This document shows positions 51,812 to 60,625 of a DNA stretch of 64,000 bases, piece after piece (the stretch's first letter is position 1; each line of letters starts with the position of its first letter). The stretch comes from [Clostridium] symbiosum. Lineage in GTDB: Bacteria; Bacillota; Clostridia; Lachnospirales; Lachnospiraceae. Made by a program: the position numbers and the translations under genes. The notes under the pieces are model-generated. The model was not told where the DNA came from. It worked only from the letters and a program-made list of their open reading frames with translations, and made no database searches. The DNA is taken from the NCBI GenBank assembly GCA_036419695.1, contig CP143946.1, positions 786,501 through 850,500 on the forward strand, read 5' to 3'.

Positions 51812-54112
51812 ATGGGTAAGCTGTTATCGATTGTATTGAATGACAACCATATAAGAATTGCGGAATTGTCTGAAGGCAGGCGCGGTGTAACGGTTTACAG
51901 GCTTCTGACAAAGGAAGTGCCGGAAAGTCTGGTGTCGGGTGGAATCATAGTGGATGTCCGGGGTTTTGGAGAGTACCTGAACAGTACGCTGAAATATGCC
52001 AATATTAAGACAAAGAAAGTGGTGTTCTCTCTTCCCTCTGATCGTATCATGAGCAGAGAAGTAGTTCTGCCTGAAATGAACGAAGAGAAACTGAAGACTG
52101 CCTTAAGGGTCAACGCACCGGAGTATTTCCCGGTGGAACTGACGGATTATGTCCTGTCTTATTTTACAATCTCCAGAGTAGTGGAAGAGGAGACGGAATC
52201 CGAGGAGGAAGACGGAGAAGAACCAGAGAAAAAGAAACCGAAAAAGAAGAAAAAGCGGACCGGAAAAAAGAAAAAGTCCAAACTCCGCCTGATGGTTGTG
52301 GCCGCGCCGAACGATATGGTGCAGTCTTATTACGATGCGGCGAAACTGGCACATCTGAAACTGATATCACTTGATTATATCGGCAACAGCGTATTCCAGC
52401 TCACCTCCAACCAGATTGGCGATGAACCGTGTCTCGTCATCCAGCTTGACGAAGAACACACCGTTCTTACGATCTATAACGATACGGTTATGGTCCTTCA
52501 GCGCCATGTGGATTTTGGAAGTATTACCCTTCTACAGGCGGTGATGGAAAAGAAAAACTGCAGCGAAGAGGATGCGCAGGAGATTCTGGAACGCAGACAG
52601 CTTATACATAATAACTTTGACGACGGCGATGAACTGACCGACAATCTTTATTATCTGGTCAGCAACATAAAGAGAGTCATTGAATACTATACGGGGCGCA
52701 ATGTGGATCAGCCGCTGGAGCTTATCTACATCATCGGCGACGGCTCCCATATCGGAGGGCTGGACGGCCTCTTTGAGAACCAGCTTCATCTGCCCGTGGA
52801 AATGATTACGGCATTAAAGCAGGTAACGGTGAGGGAAAGTTCCGGGATTTCCATGAAAGAAGTCCTGAGATACATGGATAACATTGGTGCAGTGATCGAT
52901 CCGGTGGGCATGATTCCCAAACAGCTTGAACAGGATATCAGGAGAAAGGTGGAGGCAAAGGCCTACCGCATCATGATTCTTCTGGCGCTGTTTTTATCTG
53001 TGGTGATTATTACAATACCGGCTGTCGATTTCTTTAGTGAGGCAATGGAAACCATCGATTTGCAGAACCGGCTGCTGACCGTGGAGGATGTAAAACCAAT
53101 CCTGGAAAACTATAAACAGGCGCAGTCACGCTATAGCGATGTCGGACAGATTCAGGCGATGGTAAGAACGGATAACGAGAGCCTTTCCGATTTTATTACC
53201 ATATTTGAACAGCTTCGGCCGAGCAATATATCCATTCAGAGTTTTAGCTGCAGTGAGGGACAGGTGAGCTTTTCCGCATTGGCGGAGGGAAAGAAGACAG
53301 TGGCCAGGCTGATCCAGCAGCTTAATATGATTGCCAATGTATCCGAGGTAAAAGTCAGCGCACTTTCCAGTGTATTTGAGGGAGATAAGGAGACCGTTGC
53401 CTTCTCCCTGACTTGTATTCTGGTGAACCAGGATTCCCTGCTGAATCCGGGAACCAGGGCGGAAGCGCTGGGAAATTTGATGCCGGAGGAATACAGCGAT
53501 ATCTGGGATCCCGAAGGCGTCATGGACGGAGATAAAACGGAAAATGGAGATACGGAAGGTGACGGCGGTGAAACCATCGGAGCGGGGGAGAAAAACACTT
53601 CAGGCGCCGATACGCCAATTGACGGGCAGGAACGTTTGGCCCGTGAAGACGGAGCCGCTGCCGGGGAAGCAGCCGTACCGGAGGCCGCGCCCGCTTTGAA
53701 ACAGGGAAATACTGCTGCTTCTGCGGGGGAGCAGATTAATACGGCATCAGTCCAGCCGCAGGCGCAGGCCGTGACGCCGACAGAAGCTCCGGTACAGCCG
53801 CAGACGCCTCTGGTACAGCCGCAGACGCCTCCGGTACAGCCGCAGACGCCTCCGATACAGCCGCAGACGCCTCCGGTACAGCCTCAGATGCCTCCGGCAG
53901 AGGCGGAAACGGCCGTGATGACGGCAAATGCAGGAATCATGCCTGCGGCGGAAGCTGCCGCACAGCCGGCTCCCGAAGCAGAGGTCAGCATCCCGGACGG
54001 GGCGGTTTTAAATACAACTCCGGAAGCAGCTGTTCCGGCGGCAGATCCCGCACCTGTCCCGGAAGGTGCAGCCGCTGCGGATGGAAATGAAAGCGGGGGG
54101 ACGGCATCATGA
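51812..54112 (+). CDS. pilM: Fused PilM-PilN pilus assembly protein with Pro-rich tail
   Basis: 766 residues. Residues 1-380 form an actin-like PilM domain (LLSIVLNDNHIRIAEL, VVFSLPSDRIMSREVVLP, IIGDGSHIGGLDGLF), interrupted at about 125-158 by an acidic then very Lys-rich insert. A single membrane helix (about 385-405, IMILLALFLSVVIITIPAV) leads to a PilN-like periplasmic-type domain (ETIDLQNRLL to FSLTCILVNQ). The last 200 residues are Ala/Pro/Glu-rich, with five QPQTPP repeats (about 661-695). Normally PilM and PilN are two proteins. It overlaps the PilO-like gene by ATGA. It should form the cytoplasm-to-surface link of the pilus machine. Confidence 0.85.
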   Translation: MGKLLSIVLNDNHIRIAELSEGRRGVTVYRLLTKEVPESLVSGGIIVDVRGFGEYLNSTLKYANIKTKKVVFSLPSDRIMSREVVLPEMNEEKLKTALRVNAPEYFPVELTDYVLSYFTISRVVEEETESEEEDGEEPEKKKPKKKKKRTGKKKKSKLRLMVVAAPNDMVQSYYDAAKLAHLKLISLDYIGNSVFQLTSNQIGDEPCLVIQLDEEHTVLTIYNDTVMVLQRHVDFGSITLLQAVMEKKNCSEEDAQEILERRQLIHNNFDDGDELTDNLYYLVSNIKRVIEYYTGRNVDQPLELIYIIGDGSHIGGLDGLFENQLHLPVEMITALKQVTVRESSGISMKEVLRYMDNIGAVIDPVGMIPKQLEQDIRRKVEAKAYRIMILLALFLSVVIITIPAVDFFSEAMETIDLQNRLLTVEDVKPILENYKQAQSRYSDVGQIQAMVRTDNESLSDFITIFEQLRPSNISIQSFSCSEGQVSFSALAEGKKTVARLIQQLNMIANVSEVKVSALSSVFEGDKETVAFSLTCILVNQDSLLNPGTRAEALGNLMPEEYSDIWDPEGVMDGDKTENGDTEGDGGETIGAGEKNTSGADTPIDGQERLAREDGAAAGEAAVPEAAPALKQGNTAASAGEQINTASVQPQAQAVTPTEAPVQPQTPLVQPQTPPVQPQTPPIQPQTPPVQPQMPPAEAETAVMTANAGIMPAAEAAAQPAPEAEVSIPDGAVLNTTPEAAVPAADPAPVPEGAAAADGNESGGTAS
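53792..53896 (+). repeat. Five 21-bp tandem repeats in the PilM-PilN tail
   Basis: Five in-frame 21-bp units, two identical and the others differing at one to a few bases, encode VQPQTPP-type heptads. In-frame slippage would change tail length without breaking the gene. Confidence 0.85.
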
Positions 54113-55191
54113 AAATGACATCACGGGACAAAGAACTGATTTTCCTCGCATTATCACTTGGCATAGTTGCCGCGTCCTGGTTTTTCGGGGCTAAGAATCT
54201 TGAGAAGAAGACGGCCGAAGTGATATCCAGAAAAGAGGAACTTCAGCAGGAATATGACGAGAGGATGAGAGTTCTTGCAAAGAAAGATGAGTACATCCAG
54301 AATACAAAAGATTATAATGAAGCATATCAGCTGATGCTGACCCAATATCCGGCGGATATCTCACAGGTGCAGCAGATTATGTTTGTAACCGGCCTGGAAG
54401 AGCGGTTTGACACACAGGTGGTTTCCGTGTCATATACGGATCCAGCAGACATTTATCAGTTCCAGTCAACGGACCCGGGAAATATGGCGCCCTATACTCT
54501 GGCCGTGAGCACACTGCAGTTACCGGTCCAGCTGGATTATAAACAGTGGAAAGAATTTCTGGACTATGTATTTTCCTATCAGGACAAGAATACAATTTCC
54601 GATATTTCGGCGTCATATAATACCGAAGCCAACGTGGTGGATGCAACTGTTACAATGTACCAGTATGCGATCCGCGGGGAAGGCAGGGTGTTTGAGGAGC
54701 CGAAGATTACGGTTCCCATTGGAACGGACAATATCTTCCGCTCCGGAACGGCTCTTTCTTATGACGGAGGCACCGTCGAACAGATAGAGGCGATTAAAAA
54801 AGATTATGACTGTTATATCATGCTTTACCCATCCGCATCCGACATGAATGCAAAAGTGATTGCCGGGCCGGATGACAGGGAAAAGGTGGTTTCAGACAAA
54901 AACGAGGAGGAAACTTTGGTAATCCGCGCAGAGGAGAACGGCGGAACGTACAGCATTACCTATACGCTGGGAGAAAACGGCCGTCCTCATGTTCTGTATC
55001 CGGAGGGAGATATGCTGGACATCTATGTTCTCAGCTCCCCAAGAATGGGCGGTACCGATTTGAGCCAGGTAAAAGTCCAGATTGAGAACCGTACGGATAA
55101 AAAAATGCGGATTGCCGTGGCTGGTGAGGATGATTTGAGGCCGAGGTTTGTGGTTGAGAGCAAAACCGGCGATGTGGAGATTCTAAAGTAA
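54109..55191 (+). CDS. PilO-like pilus assembly protein
   Basis: 360 residues: a cytoplasmic start, one membrane helix (about 10-28, LIFLALSLGIVAASWFFGA), a coiled-coil (KNLEKKTAEVISRKEELQQEYDERM) and an outside domain with PilO-type LPVQLDYKQWKEFLDYVF. The C-terminal half (about 200-360) is extra and not recognised. Its ATG overlaps the pilM stop, so the two are translationally coupled. Position and topology match PilO, which pairs with the PilN part of the preceding fusion. Sequence identity to classic PilO is low by eye. Confidence 0.75.
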   Translation: MKMTSRDKELIFLALSLGIVAASWFFGAKNLEKKTAEVISRKEELQQEYDERMRVLAKKDEYIQNTKDYNEAYQLMLTQYPADISQVQQIMFVTGLEERFDTQVVSVSYTDPADIYQFQSTDPGNMAPYTLAVSTLQLPVQLDYKQWKEFLDYVFSYQDKNTISDISASYNTEANVVDATVTMYQYAIRGEGRVFEEPKITVPIGTDNIFRSGTALSYDGGTVEQIEAIKKDYDCYIMLYPSASDMNAKVIAGPDDREKVVSDKNEEETLVIRAEENGGTYSITYTLGENGRPHVLYPEGDMLDIYVLSSPRMGGTDLSQVKVQIENRTDKKMRIAVAGEDDLRPRFVVESKTGDVEILK

Positions 55192-55240
55192 TGGAGTGAA
55201 CGGTAACGCCAAGTTGGTTACAGAAAGGAGCACGGCTGCC

Positions 55241-56617
55241 ATGAAGAAAAGGAACGGAGGATTTACGCTGATTGAACTGTTGATCGCGCTTGCTGTCCTT
55301 TCCATCATGGCAGGCGTGCTTCTTCAGTCTTTCGTGATCAGCAGACGGATGAATACAAAAGCCAGGAAAGATGAGCTTGTGCTGGACGCGGCAAAGCGGA
55401 CGATGGAGGAGCTGAAGGGATATCCGTTTGAAAACCTGGAAACATTTCTGGCCGGAGGCGGTGGAACTCCGGGAGAAGATGACGGAAGCGGGAATAGCGC
55501 CGGCGGAAATGTCGTGATAGGGAATACGATTTACCGCGTGGAACGGCTGGAAGACGGATCCGGCTCAGACGACGGTACACCGGCCGGGGAAGAGGGCGGC
55601 GATGGGAATCCATCGTCATCCGGTTCACGGCAGGGATACAGGCTGACTGCGGAATATGGAAGAGATGCATCCGGTTCCGGAAAGGCGGCCTATCTTATCT
55701 GTGCGGAAGCCGATTATGAGAAGTATAATTCGACGGAGGGCGAAGACCAGGAGAAATCATATTCGATCAACCGGTACCAGATGCCCAATATAGCCGATGT
55801 CAGCAGTTTCCAGAATGTGGTGATTGAACCGCAGGCCCTGATGAAGGATGATAAAAGCCTGACTTCCCAGCTACTTTTAAAGGTAAATCCGGATGAGGAG
55901 GAAGACGAAGAAGACGGCGGAGAAGGAGCGGCGGAAGATTCAGACGGTTCCGGTTCGGAGGATGAGACGGTATATACGGAGGAAGATGTAAAACGGTATC
56001 TGTGGCTGTCTGTAAAGGAAACGGCTGCGGCGGATGGCGGCAGCGGCGAAGCCGGAACCCTGACGGTCCAGGCCCAGGCCGTGTACACGGTAAAGGAGAC
56101 GGAGGGAAATAGCTACAGCGCAGAGGAATCCGTCGGGGCCAGTTTTGCATCGGTAAAGAAGAACGTCGTCAAAGATAAGAAAACCGGACTTCCGGCAAAC
56201 CGCGTTTATCTCTTCCTTCCGGATAATGAGACAAAATATACCTGGACATCGGAGGAAGCCAAAGACGGCGGGGAGGCCGAAGAATCGGGATTTCCCGGGT
56301 TTGACAGGATTTATATCGGTTCTTCCCTGGAAGAGGAGATGGAATTGTTCATCGTAGCGGCAAATCCGGATCAGTATGAAGCGGAAGAGGCGAACCAGGA
56401 CGAGAAAGTAAAGATAGAATCAGCGGAAGGCACGGAACTTTTAATCTATTCCAACATCGGCGGAAAAGAACCTGTATCCTGGAAGGAAGCGGAAAACAGG
56501 CTTTATCATCTGACGGTAACGGTATATGAAGCTGATTACAGCGGGACCGGAGCGGAGAATGGGGATCCGGAAAGAGGCAGGGAAGTGCTGAAGCTGGATT
56601 CAACAAAATCGGAATAG
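55241..56617 (+). CDS. Minor pilin/pseudopilin with long acidic domain
   Basis: 458 residues from ATG 55241 (AAAGGAG upstream). The prepilin motif is KKRNGG|FTLIELLIALAVLSIMAGVLLQSF, with Glu+5. The remainder is rich in Asp, Glu, Gly and Ser and includes EEEDEEDGGEG and PDNETKYTWTSEE. It is much longer than ordinary minor pilins (150-250). It is probably surface-exposed at the pilus tip or part of the initiating complex. No binding domain could be recognised. Confidence 0.85.
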   Translation: MKKRNGGFTLIELLIALAVLSIMAGVLLQSFVISRRMNTKARKDELVLDAAKRTMEELKGYPFENLETFLAGGGGTPGEDDGSGNSAGGNVVIGNTIYRVERLEDGSGSDDGTPAGEEGGDGNPSSSGSRQGYRLTAEYGRDASGSGKAAYLICAEADYEKYNSTEGEDQEKSYSINRYQMPNIADVSSFQNVVIEPQALMKDDKSLTSQLLLKVNPDEEEDEEDGGEGAAEDSDGSGSEDETVYTEEDVKRYLWLSVKETAAADGGSGEAGTLTVQAQAVYTVKETEGNSYSAEESVGASFASVKKNVVKDKKTGLPANRVYLFLPDNETKYTWTSEEAKDGGEAEESGFPGFDRIYIGSSLEEEMELFIVAANPDQYEAEEANQDEKVKIESAEGTELLIYSNIGGKEPVSWKEAENRLYHLTVTVYEADYSGTGAENGDPERGREVLKLDSTKSE

Positions 56618-56703
56618 ACATAGGAGAAAGTACGAAAGAAACCCGGACAGACTGAGTAGATGATACGTCAGAATCAGAGCAGATAAAGACAGGAGGATCC
56701 GGA

Positions 56704-59136
56704 ATGGGAAAGCGGTTAAAACATTTGCCGGAAAGAAGAAAACTGAATAATACAGGTTCTGCGATGATTATGGCGCTGACGATCGTTTCCCTGATTGCCA
56801 TTTTAGGAGTCATGGCCCTAAGCACGGCTCTTTTGAATGTGAAAATGAGGAATCTGAACCGGAGATCCGACAAGAATTTTTATTATCTGGAAACGGCGCT
56901 GGATGAAATCTACGCGCAGACCGGAAGGATGGCCAGCAATATCCTGAAAGAAAATTATGTCGAGGTCATGGGCTCGCTTTATAAGGACGGCTACCGGACA
57001 AATGACGAGGCCAATCTGCAGTTGAAAACCAGGTTTGTAAGCGATCTGCTGGCAGATGAGGCTTTTGGGATCGAAATGCCTTTATCGGATGACAACAGCG
57101 GGGATAACAGGAAAAATGCGGCAGAAAAACTGGCGTCTTTTTCTGATACAATACAGGAAAAGGAGCTGGACGTGTCAATTGGTTCGATTGTACTGGAAAA
57201 ATATACGGGGCAGGACAGTGAACCGTCTGGAAACGGGCTGAAAAGCGGAATGGCGGGCGGCAGGTTTGCTGCCGGCGGCAAAGAGATTTACAACGGGATC
57301 CTGTTCAAGGATTTCTGCATCATGTATACAAATCCGGAAACAGGGATTGAATCGGCTATAACCGTGGACTTAAAAATAACAGCGCCCTATGTGAGATTTA
57401 TGAATGAAGGGGAAGCTCTGTTAGATTATGTTCTGGCGGCAAACGGCGGAATCGAAGTCAATGTGAACGGAACCGGCAGCCCGGACAATTACTTTGCCGG
57501 GAAGATTTACGGTCAATCATTTACGGTTGAACACAGCAAAACAGAGGTGGCAAGCAGCCTGTTTACATCGGCGGGAACCCTGACGGCCAGTAAGAGCGCA
57601 GATTTAACAATTTTGCCGGATGAGAACACGGGCGCGCAGAGCCGGGTATGGGCAGACGGAATCCGGATGGATGTTTCTTCTGTACTTACAGCGGAAAATG
57701 CAAGTTTCTTTATTAAGGATGATATGACCCTGTCAGGAGACAGGAATACGGTGACTTTAAAGGGCAGCTATTACGGATATGGCAACGAGGGGGATGACGG
57801 GGAGCTGACAAAAGAGACTCCGAATAAGAGCAGTGCGATTATTATCAATGACAGAGGGAGCAAACTCGACATGACCGGGCTGGATACTCTGATTTTGGCC
57901 GGCCGCGCCTATATGAGATTCAACGATGCAATCACAGGCCAGGATGTATATCCGATGGGAGAATCCCTGGCTGTGAAAGCGACACAGACCATTTACCTGT
58001 TGCCGGAGTCATCCATTACATTGGAGTGGAACGGGAAGAAAGAAGCGGCAGGCTCCAACCCCGTACTGCTGCCGGAGGAAGAGGATGCTTATACGTTGAC
58101 ACTCCATGTAAAGCTTCCCGATAACATGGGCGGAAATGAGGCCCATTATCTGATTAAGGTAGGTAATCCAAAAGCGGCGGATGACAGTGGAAAAGGAATC
58201 TCAGTCTCTGAGTATGACAGGGAAAATTCACCCGCTGTTCCCGTAATCCTCAATGGGAAAGTCTATGTTTATTACAATTTCAACTCGGAAAATGACAGAA
58301 GAAAATATTTCAATAATTACCTGAAAAATGAAGCCGATTCCTTTGACGAGCTGCTTCAAAAGAGCGGCATGACGGGAGGCAAAAGTCCGGAAAGTACATT
58401 TAATGGAGGCGTATGGATAGCTGAGGGCGGCAGTTCGGCTCAAATCAATACATCCGGTTCCCTGTATCAGGTGGCGGGAAAGGATGAAGGGGAAGACGGT
58501 CATCTATTCCAGCTCCTGGAGAAAGGGCAGAGCGGCGTAAGCAGCAGTATCGAATGGGCGAACCTGATAGGAAACCTTGACGCTTCGTTTAACAACCTGA
58601 AAATGAACCTGGCGGAGACGGATCGCGTGGGCGGCCGTGCTTCGGAGGCAGTAACGGGGCTTTCCGCAATCCTTCCGATTGGCAATTATGTAAAAGTGGA
58701 TAAAGTGGCAAAGCTGAACGGAGAACCGGTATTTCTTTCCAATGAGGACGAGTCTGAATCGGGCGGCAGTTATGTGCTGTTGAGCGGTGATTCGGTAACG
58801 GTTCAACTGGACGATGACGGCGAGGCAAAAGTCAGTACGCTGGGGAGAACATATACTATGAAAGGCGGCCTTGTAGTTTCTGCGAAAGATATAGAAGTAT
58901 ACGGAGAAGGAACGTATAACGGACTGCTGATGGCGGCGGGGAAAATATCAATCACCGGGAGCGCCAAACTGACGGCTGACGGCCAGACCTTTGAACCCAT
59001 TCTTGACAGAGAAGAGGTAGCAGAATATTTTTACGATTACAGTGACGTGGCGTCTACCGTGCTGAACGACTACGAAGATTTTGTGACCAGAGAAAACTGG
59101 AGCCGCTCCGGGCGTGAGCAGGGAGGCGGAAAATGA
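56704..59136 (+). CDS. PilX-like large pilus-associated protein
   Basis: 810 residues. After a Lys/Arg-rich start, NNTGSAMIMALTIVSLIAILGVMALSTALLNVKMRNLNRRSDKNFYYLETALDEIY resembles the PilX/PilV N-terminal helix, where Gly-Ser-Ala replaces the classical Gly-Phe cleavage site. The rest looks like beta-rich surface sequence, with a domain near 220-420 (ADLTILPDENTGAQSRVWADG) and repeated Gly/Asp turns. It follows the long pseudopilin and overlaps the next pseudopilin by ATGA. It is likely a surface structural or adhesive component carried by the pilus machine. Confidence 0.75.
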   Translation: MGKRLKHLPERRKLNNTGSAMIMALTIVSLIAILGVMALSTALLNVKMRNLNRRSDKNFYYLETALDEIYAQTGRMASNILKENYVEVMGSLYKDGYRTNDEANLQLKTRFVSDLLADEAFGIEMPLSDDNSGDNRKNAAEKLASFSDTIQEKELDVSIGSIVLEKYTGQDSEPSGNGLKSGMAGGRFAAGGKEIYNGILFKDFCIMYTNPETGIESAITVDLKITAPYVRFMNEGEALLDYVLAANGGIEVNVNGTGSPDNYFAGKIYGQSFTVEHSKTEVASSLFTSAGTLTASKSADLTILPDENTGAQSRVWADGIRMDVSSVLTAENASFFIKDDMTLSGDRNTVTLKGSYYGYGNEGDDGELTKETPNKSSAIIINDRGSKLDMTGLDTLILAGRAYMRFNDAITGQDVYPMGESLAVKATQTIYLLPESSITLEWNGKKEAAGSNPVLLPEEEDAYTLTLHVKLPDNMGGNEAHYLIKVGNPKAADDSGKGISVSEYDRENSPAVPVILNGKVYVYYNFNSENDRRKYFNNYLKNEADSFDELLQKSGMTGGKSPESTFNGGVWIAEGGSSAQINTSGSLYQVAGKDEGEDGHLFQLLEKGQSGVSSSIEWANLIGNLDASFNNLKMNLAETDRVGGRASEAVTGLSAILPIGNYVKVDKVAKLNGEPVFLSNEDESESGGSYVLLSGDSVTVQLDDDGEAKVSTLGRTYTMKGGLVVSAKDIEVYGEGTYNGLLMAAGKISITGSAKLTADGQTFEPILDREEVAEYFYDYSDVASTVLNDYEDFVTRENWSRSGREQGGGK

Positions 59137-59696
59137 TGAATGCAGGAAAAGAGGATAAGGCAAACGGGGGATTTTCACTGATAGAACTCATCATTGCAAT
59201 GACCATTCTTCTGGTACTCAGCGGGATGCTTTTCCTGGGAACCAACTCGGCAAAGAGGAAGGAAACAGAAAAGTATGTCAACGCCCTCAGCAATCAGATC
59301 AATCTCTCAAAGACAAGCGCCATGTCGAAATCCGGGAAATGGCGCCTGAGCCTTTACTTGAAAGATAAAGACTATTACTGCGTGCATGAGATAGAAAAAC
59401 GAAAATCGGATGATGAGGAAGACACTTACTGGGAGATCCAGTCGGAGAAGGTTATGCTGGGGCGCTCGGGTGTTATGAAATACGAACTGCTGTCCGGCGG
59501 GAGCGGAGAAGGAAGCGGCGTGGAAGAGGATTCCAAGGGAACCCTGATCCACGTCTGGCGCTTTGACCGGGATACCGGCTCCTGCATAGAGGGAGCCGGC
59601 ACACTGGCGGTAACCGGGGCCGGAAAAACGCAGTACCTTACCGTTTACCAGGAAAATGGCCGGTGTGAGACCGGCGATGCAGGTGTGGTGCAGTAG
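59133..59696 (+). CDS. Minor pilin/pseudopilin (GspH/FimT-like)
   Basis: 187 residues with prepilin motif KANGG|FSLIELIIAMTILLVLSGMLFLGTNSAKRKE and Glu+5. The LSNQINLSKTSAMSKSGKWRLSLYL stretch after the helix is typical of GspH/FimT-like minor pilins. It starts at one of two ATG codons (59133 or 59136) overlapping the previous stop. It likely belongs to the tip complex with the neighbours. Short repeat copy 3 follows within the operon. Confidence 0.87.
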   Translation: MMNAGKEDKANGGFSLIELIIAMTILLVLSGMLFLGTNSAKRKETEKYVNALSNQINLSKTSAMSKSGKWRLSLYLKDKDYYCVHEIEKRKSDDEEDTYWEIQSEKVMLGRSGVMKYELLSGGSGEGSGVEEDSKGTLIHVWRFDRDTGSCIEGAGTLAVTGAGKTQYLTVYQENGRCETGDAGVVQ

Positions 59697-59723
59697 TTTT
59701 GGTATATGAAAAGATGCTGGCGT

Positions 59724-59799
59724 GAAATGGCGTTCTTTGCCATTTCTGAACATCTCGGGGCGCGTTATTGTTACAGTGCAATGCGATGTGAACAGTAAT
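59724..59799 (+). repeat. Two-hairpin short repeat, copy 3
   Basis: Hairpin 1 pairs GAAATGGC (59724-59731) with GCCATTTC (59739-59746). Compared with copy 1, both partners of one pair have changed (C71-G85 to T59728-A59742), keeping the stem. Hairpin 2 pairs GTTATTG (59764-59770) with CAGTAAT (59793-59799) by normal and G-T pairs, around a longer loop. It lies between two pilin genes of one operon, so it is transcribed here. Confidence 0.6.
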
Positions 59800-59830
59800 G
59801 GAATAAATAGAGAGGGAAAGGAGGGACGGC

Positions 59831-60625
59831 ATGGACAGAGCAGAAATAAAAGCGGCATTAATGACCGGGAAAGAGAGCCGGAAGAATGCAAATAAAGGAT
59901 TTACGCTGATCGAGCTTTTAGTAGGGATTTCAGTGATGGCAATAGTCGGGCTAATGATGACGTCCCTGTTCGGCAGTTCCACCCGCCTTTACCGCTCTAC
60001 GGTTTCCTATTCCAATATTCAGACAGAAAGCCAGACCGTCAGCAGGAGAATCAGCAATACCGTGATGGGAGCCAGGTCATTGTACCTCAGCGAGGGGGAG
60101 AAAGGAACCTATCTGTTTACCGGTGAAGTGACAAAGGAGGCCGGGAAGGCGAAATTCAGCGGTGAAATGTTATGGTATAATAAGGAGACAAACTGTCTGT
60201 ATCAAAACAGCGGCTTTCTTGCGGAAGAGGATTCCAGTGCATTGGAAGAGCCAGATTCAACCGGAGAAGAAGATGGTGAAAAAGAAGACGGGAAGAAAGA
60301 ACAGCTTCAGTCCCTGGGTGCGCTTTCGCCTGATACGGTAAGAAAAGCATTTGAAGAAAACGCGGGCAAAGGACGGGAATACCTGATCAGCGATAAGGTG
60401 CGGGAGCTGAAGTTTACGATTTATCCTGTACTGACACAGGAAGAGCGGATTGGTGACGCAGGGTATTTTTATAAAACTGAAGGAAAAGTAACTGTGGACT
60501 TTGCAATCACATTCCAATATCTGGACAGTAAGAGCTATTCCGTAAATACCAGCGCGACTCCAAGAAACAGGCTGGCTGTGCTGTGGTGGAACGGCAGCAG
60601 TGACGGCGGGGATGGGGGGCAGTAA
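59831..60625 (+). CDS. Minor pilin/pseudopilin (PilW/GspJ-like)
   Basis: 264 residues. A 24-residue leader ends NANKG|FTLIELLVGISVMAIVGLMMTSLFGSSTRLYRS, with Glu+5. RRISNTVMGARSLYLSEGEKGTYLFTGE resembles PilW/GspJ-type minor pilins. An acidic loop (EEDSSALEEPDSTGEEDGEKEDGKKE) lies around residues 137-162. The start at 59831 follows AAAGGAGGGACGGC. Its stop shares bases with the next ATG (TAATG), coupling it to the giant downstream protein. Confidence 0.86.
   Translation: MDRAEIKAALMTGKESRKNANKGFTLIELLVGISVMAIVGLMMTSLFGSSTRLYRSTVSYSNIQTESQTVSRRISNTVMGARSLYLSEGEKGTYLFTGEVTKEAGKAKFSGEMLWYNKETNCLYQNSGFLAEEDSSALEEPDSTGEEDGEKEDGKKEQLQSLGALSPDTVRKAFEENAGKGREYLISDKVRELKFTIYPVLTQEERIGDAGYFYKTEGKVTVDFAITFQYLDSKSYSVNTSATPRNRLAVLWWNGSSDGGDGGQ

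Noticed and set aside
55193..55212. GGAGTGAACGGTAACGCC before the pseudopilin as a fourth copy of the short repeat
   Set aside because: Only the terminal motif is shared; neither hairpin is present.
55714..56150. Ser/Pro-rich minus-strand frames opposite the acidic pseudopilin
   Set aside because: Antisense artefacts of Glu/Asp-rich coding sequence.
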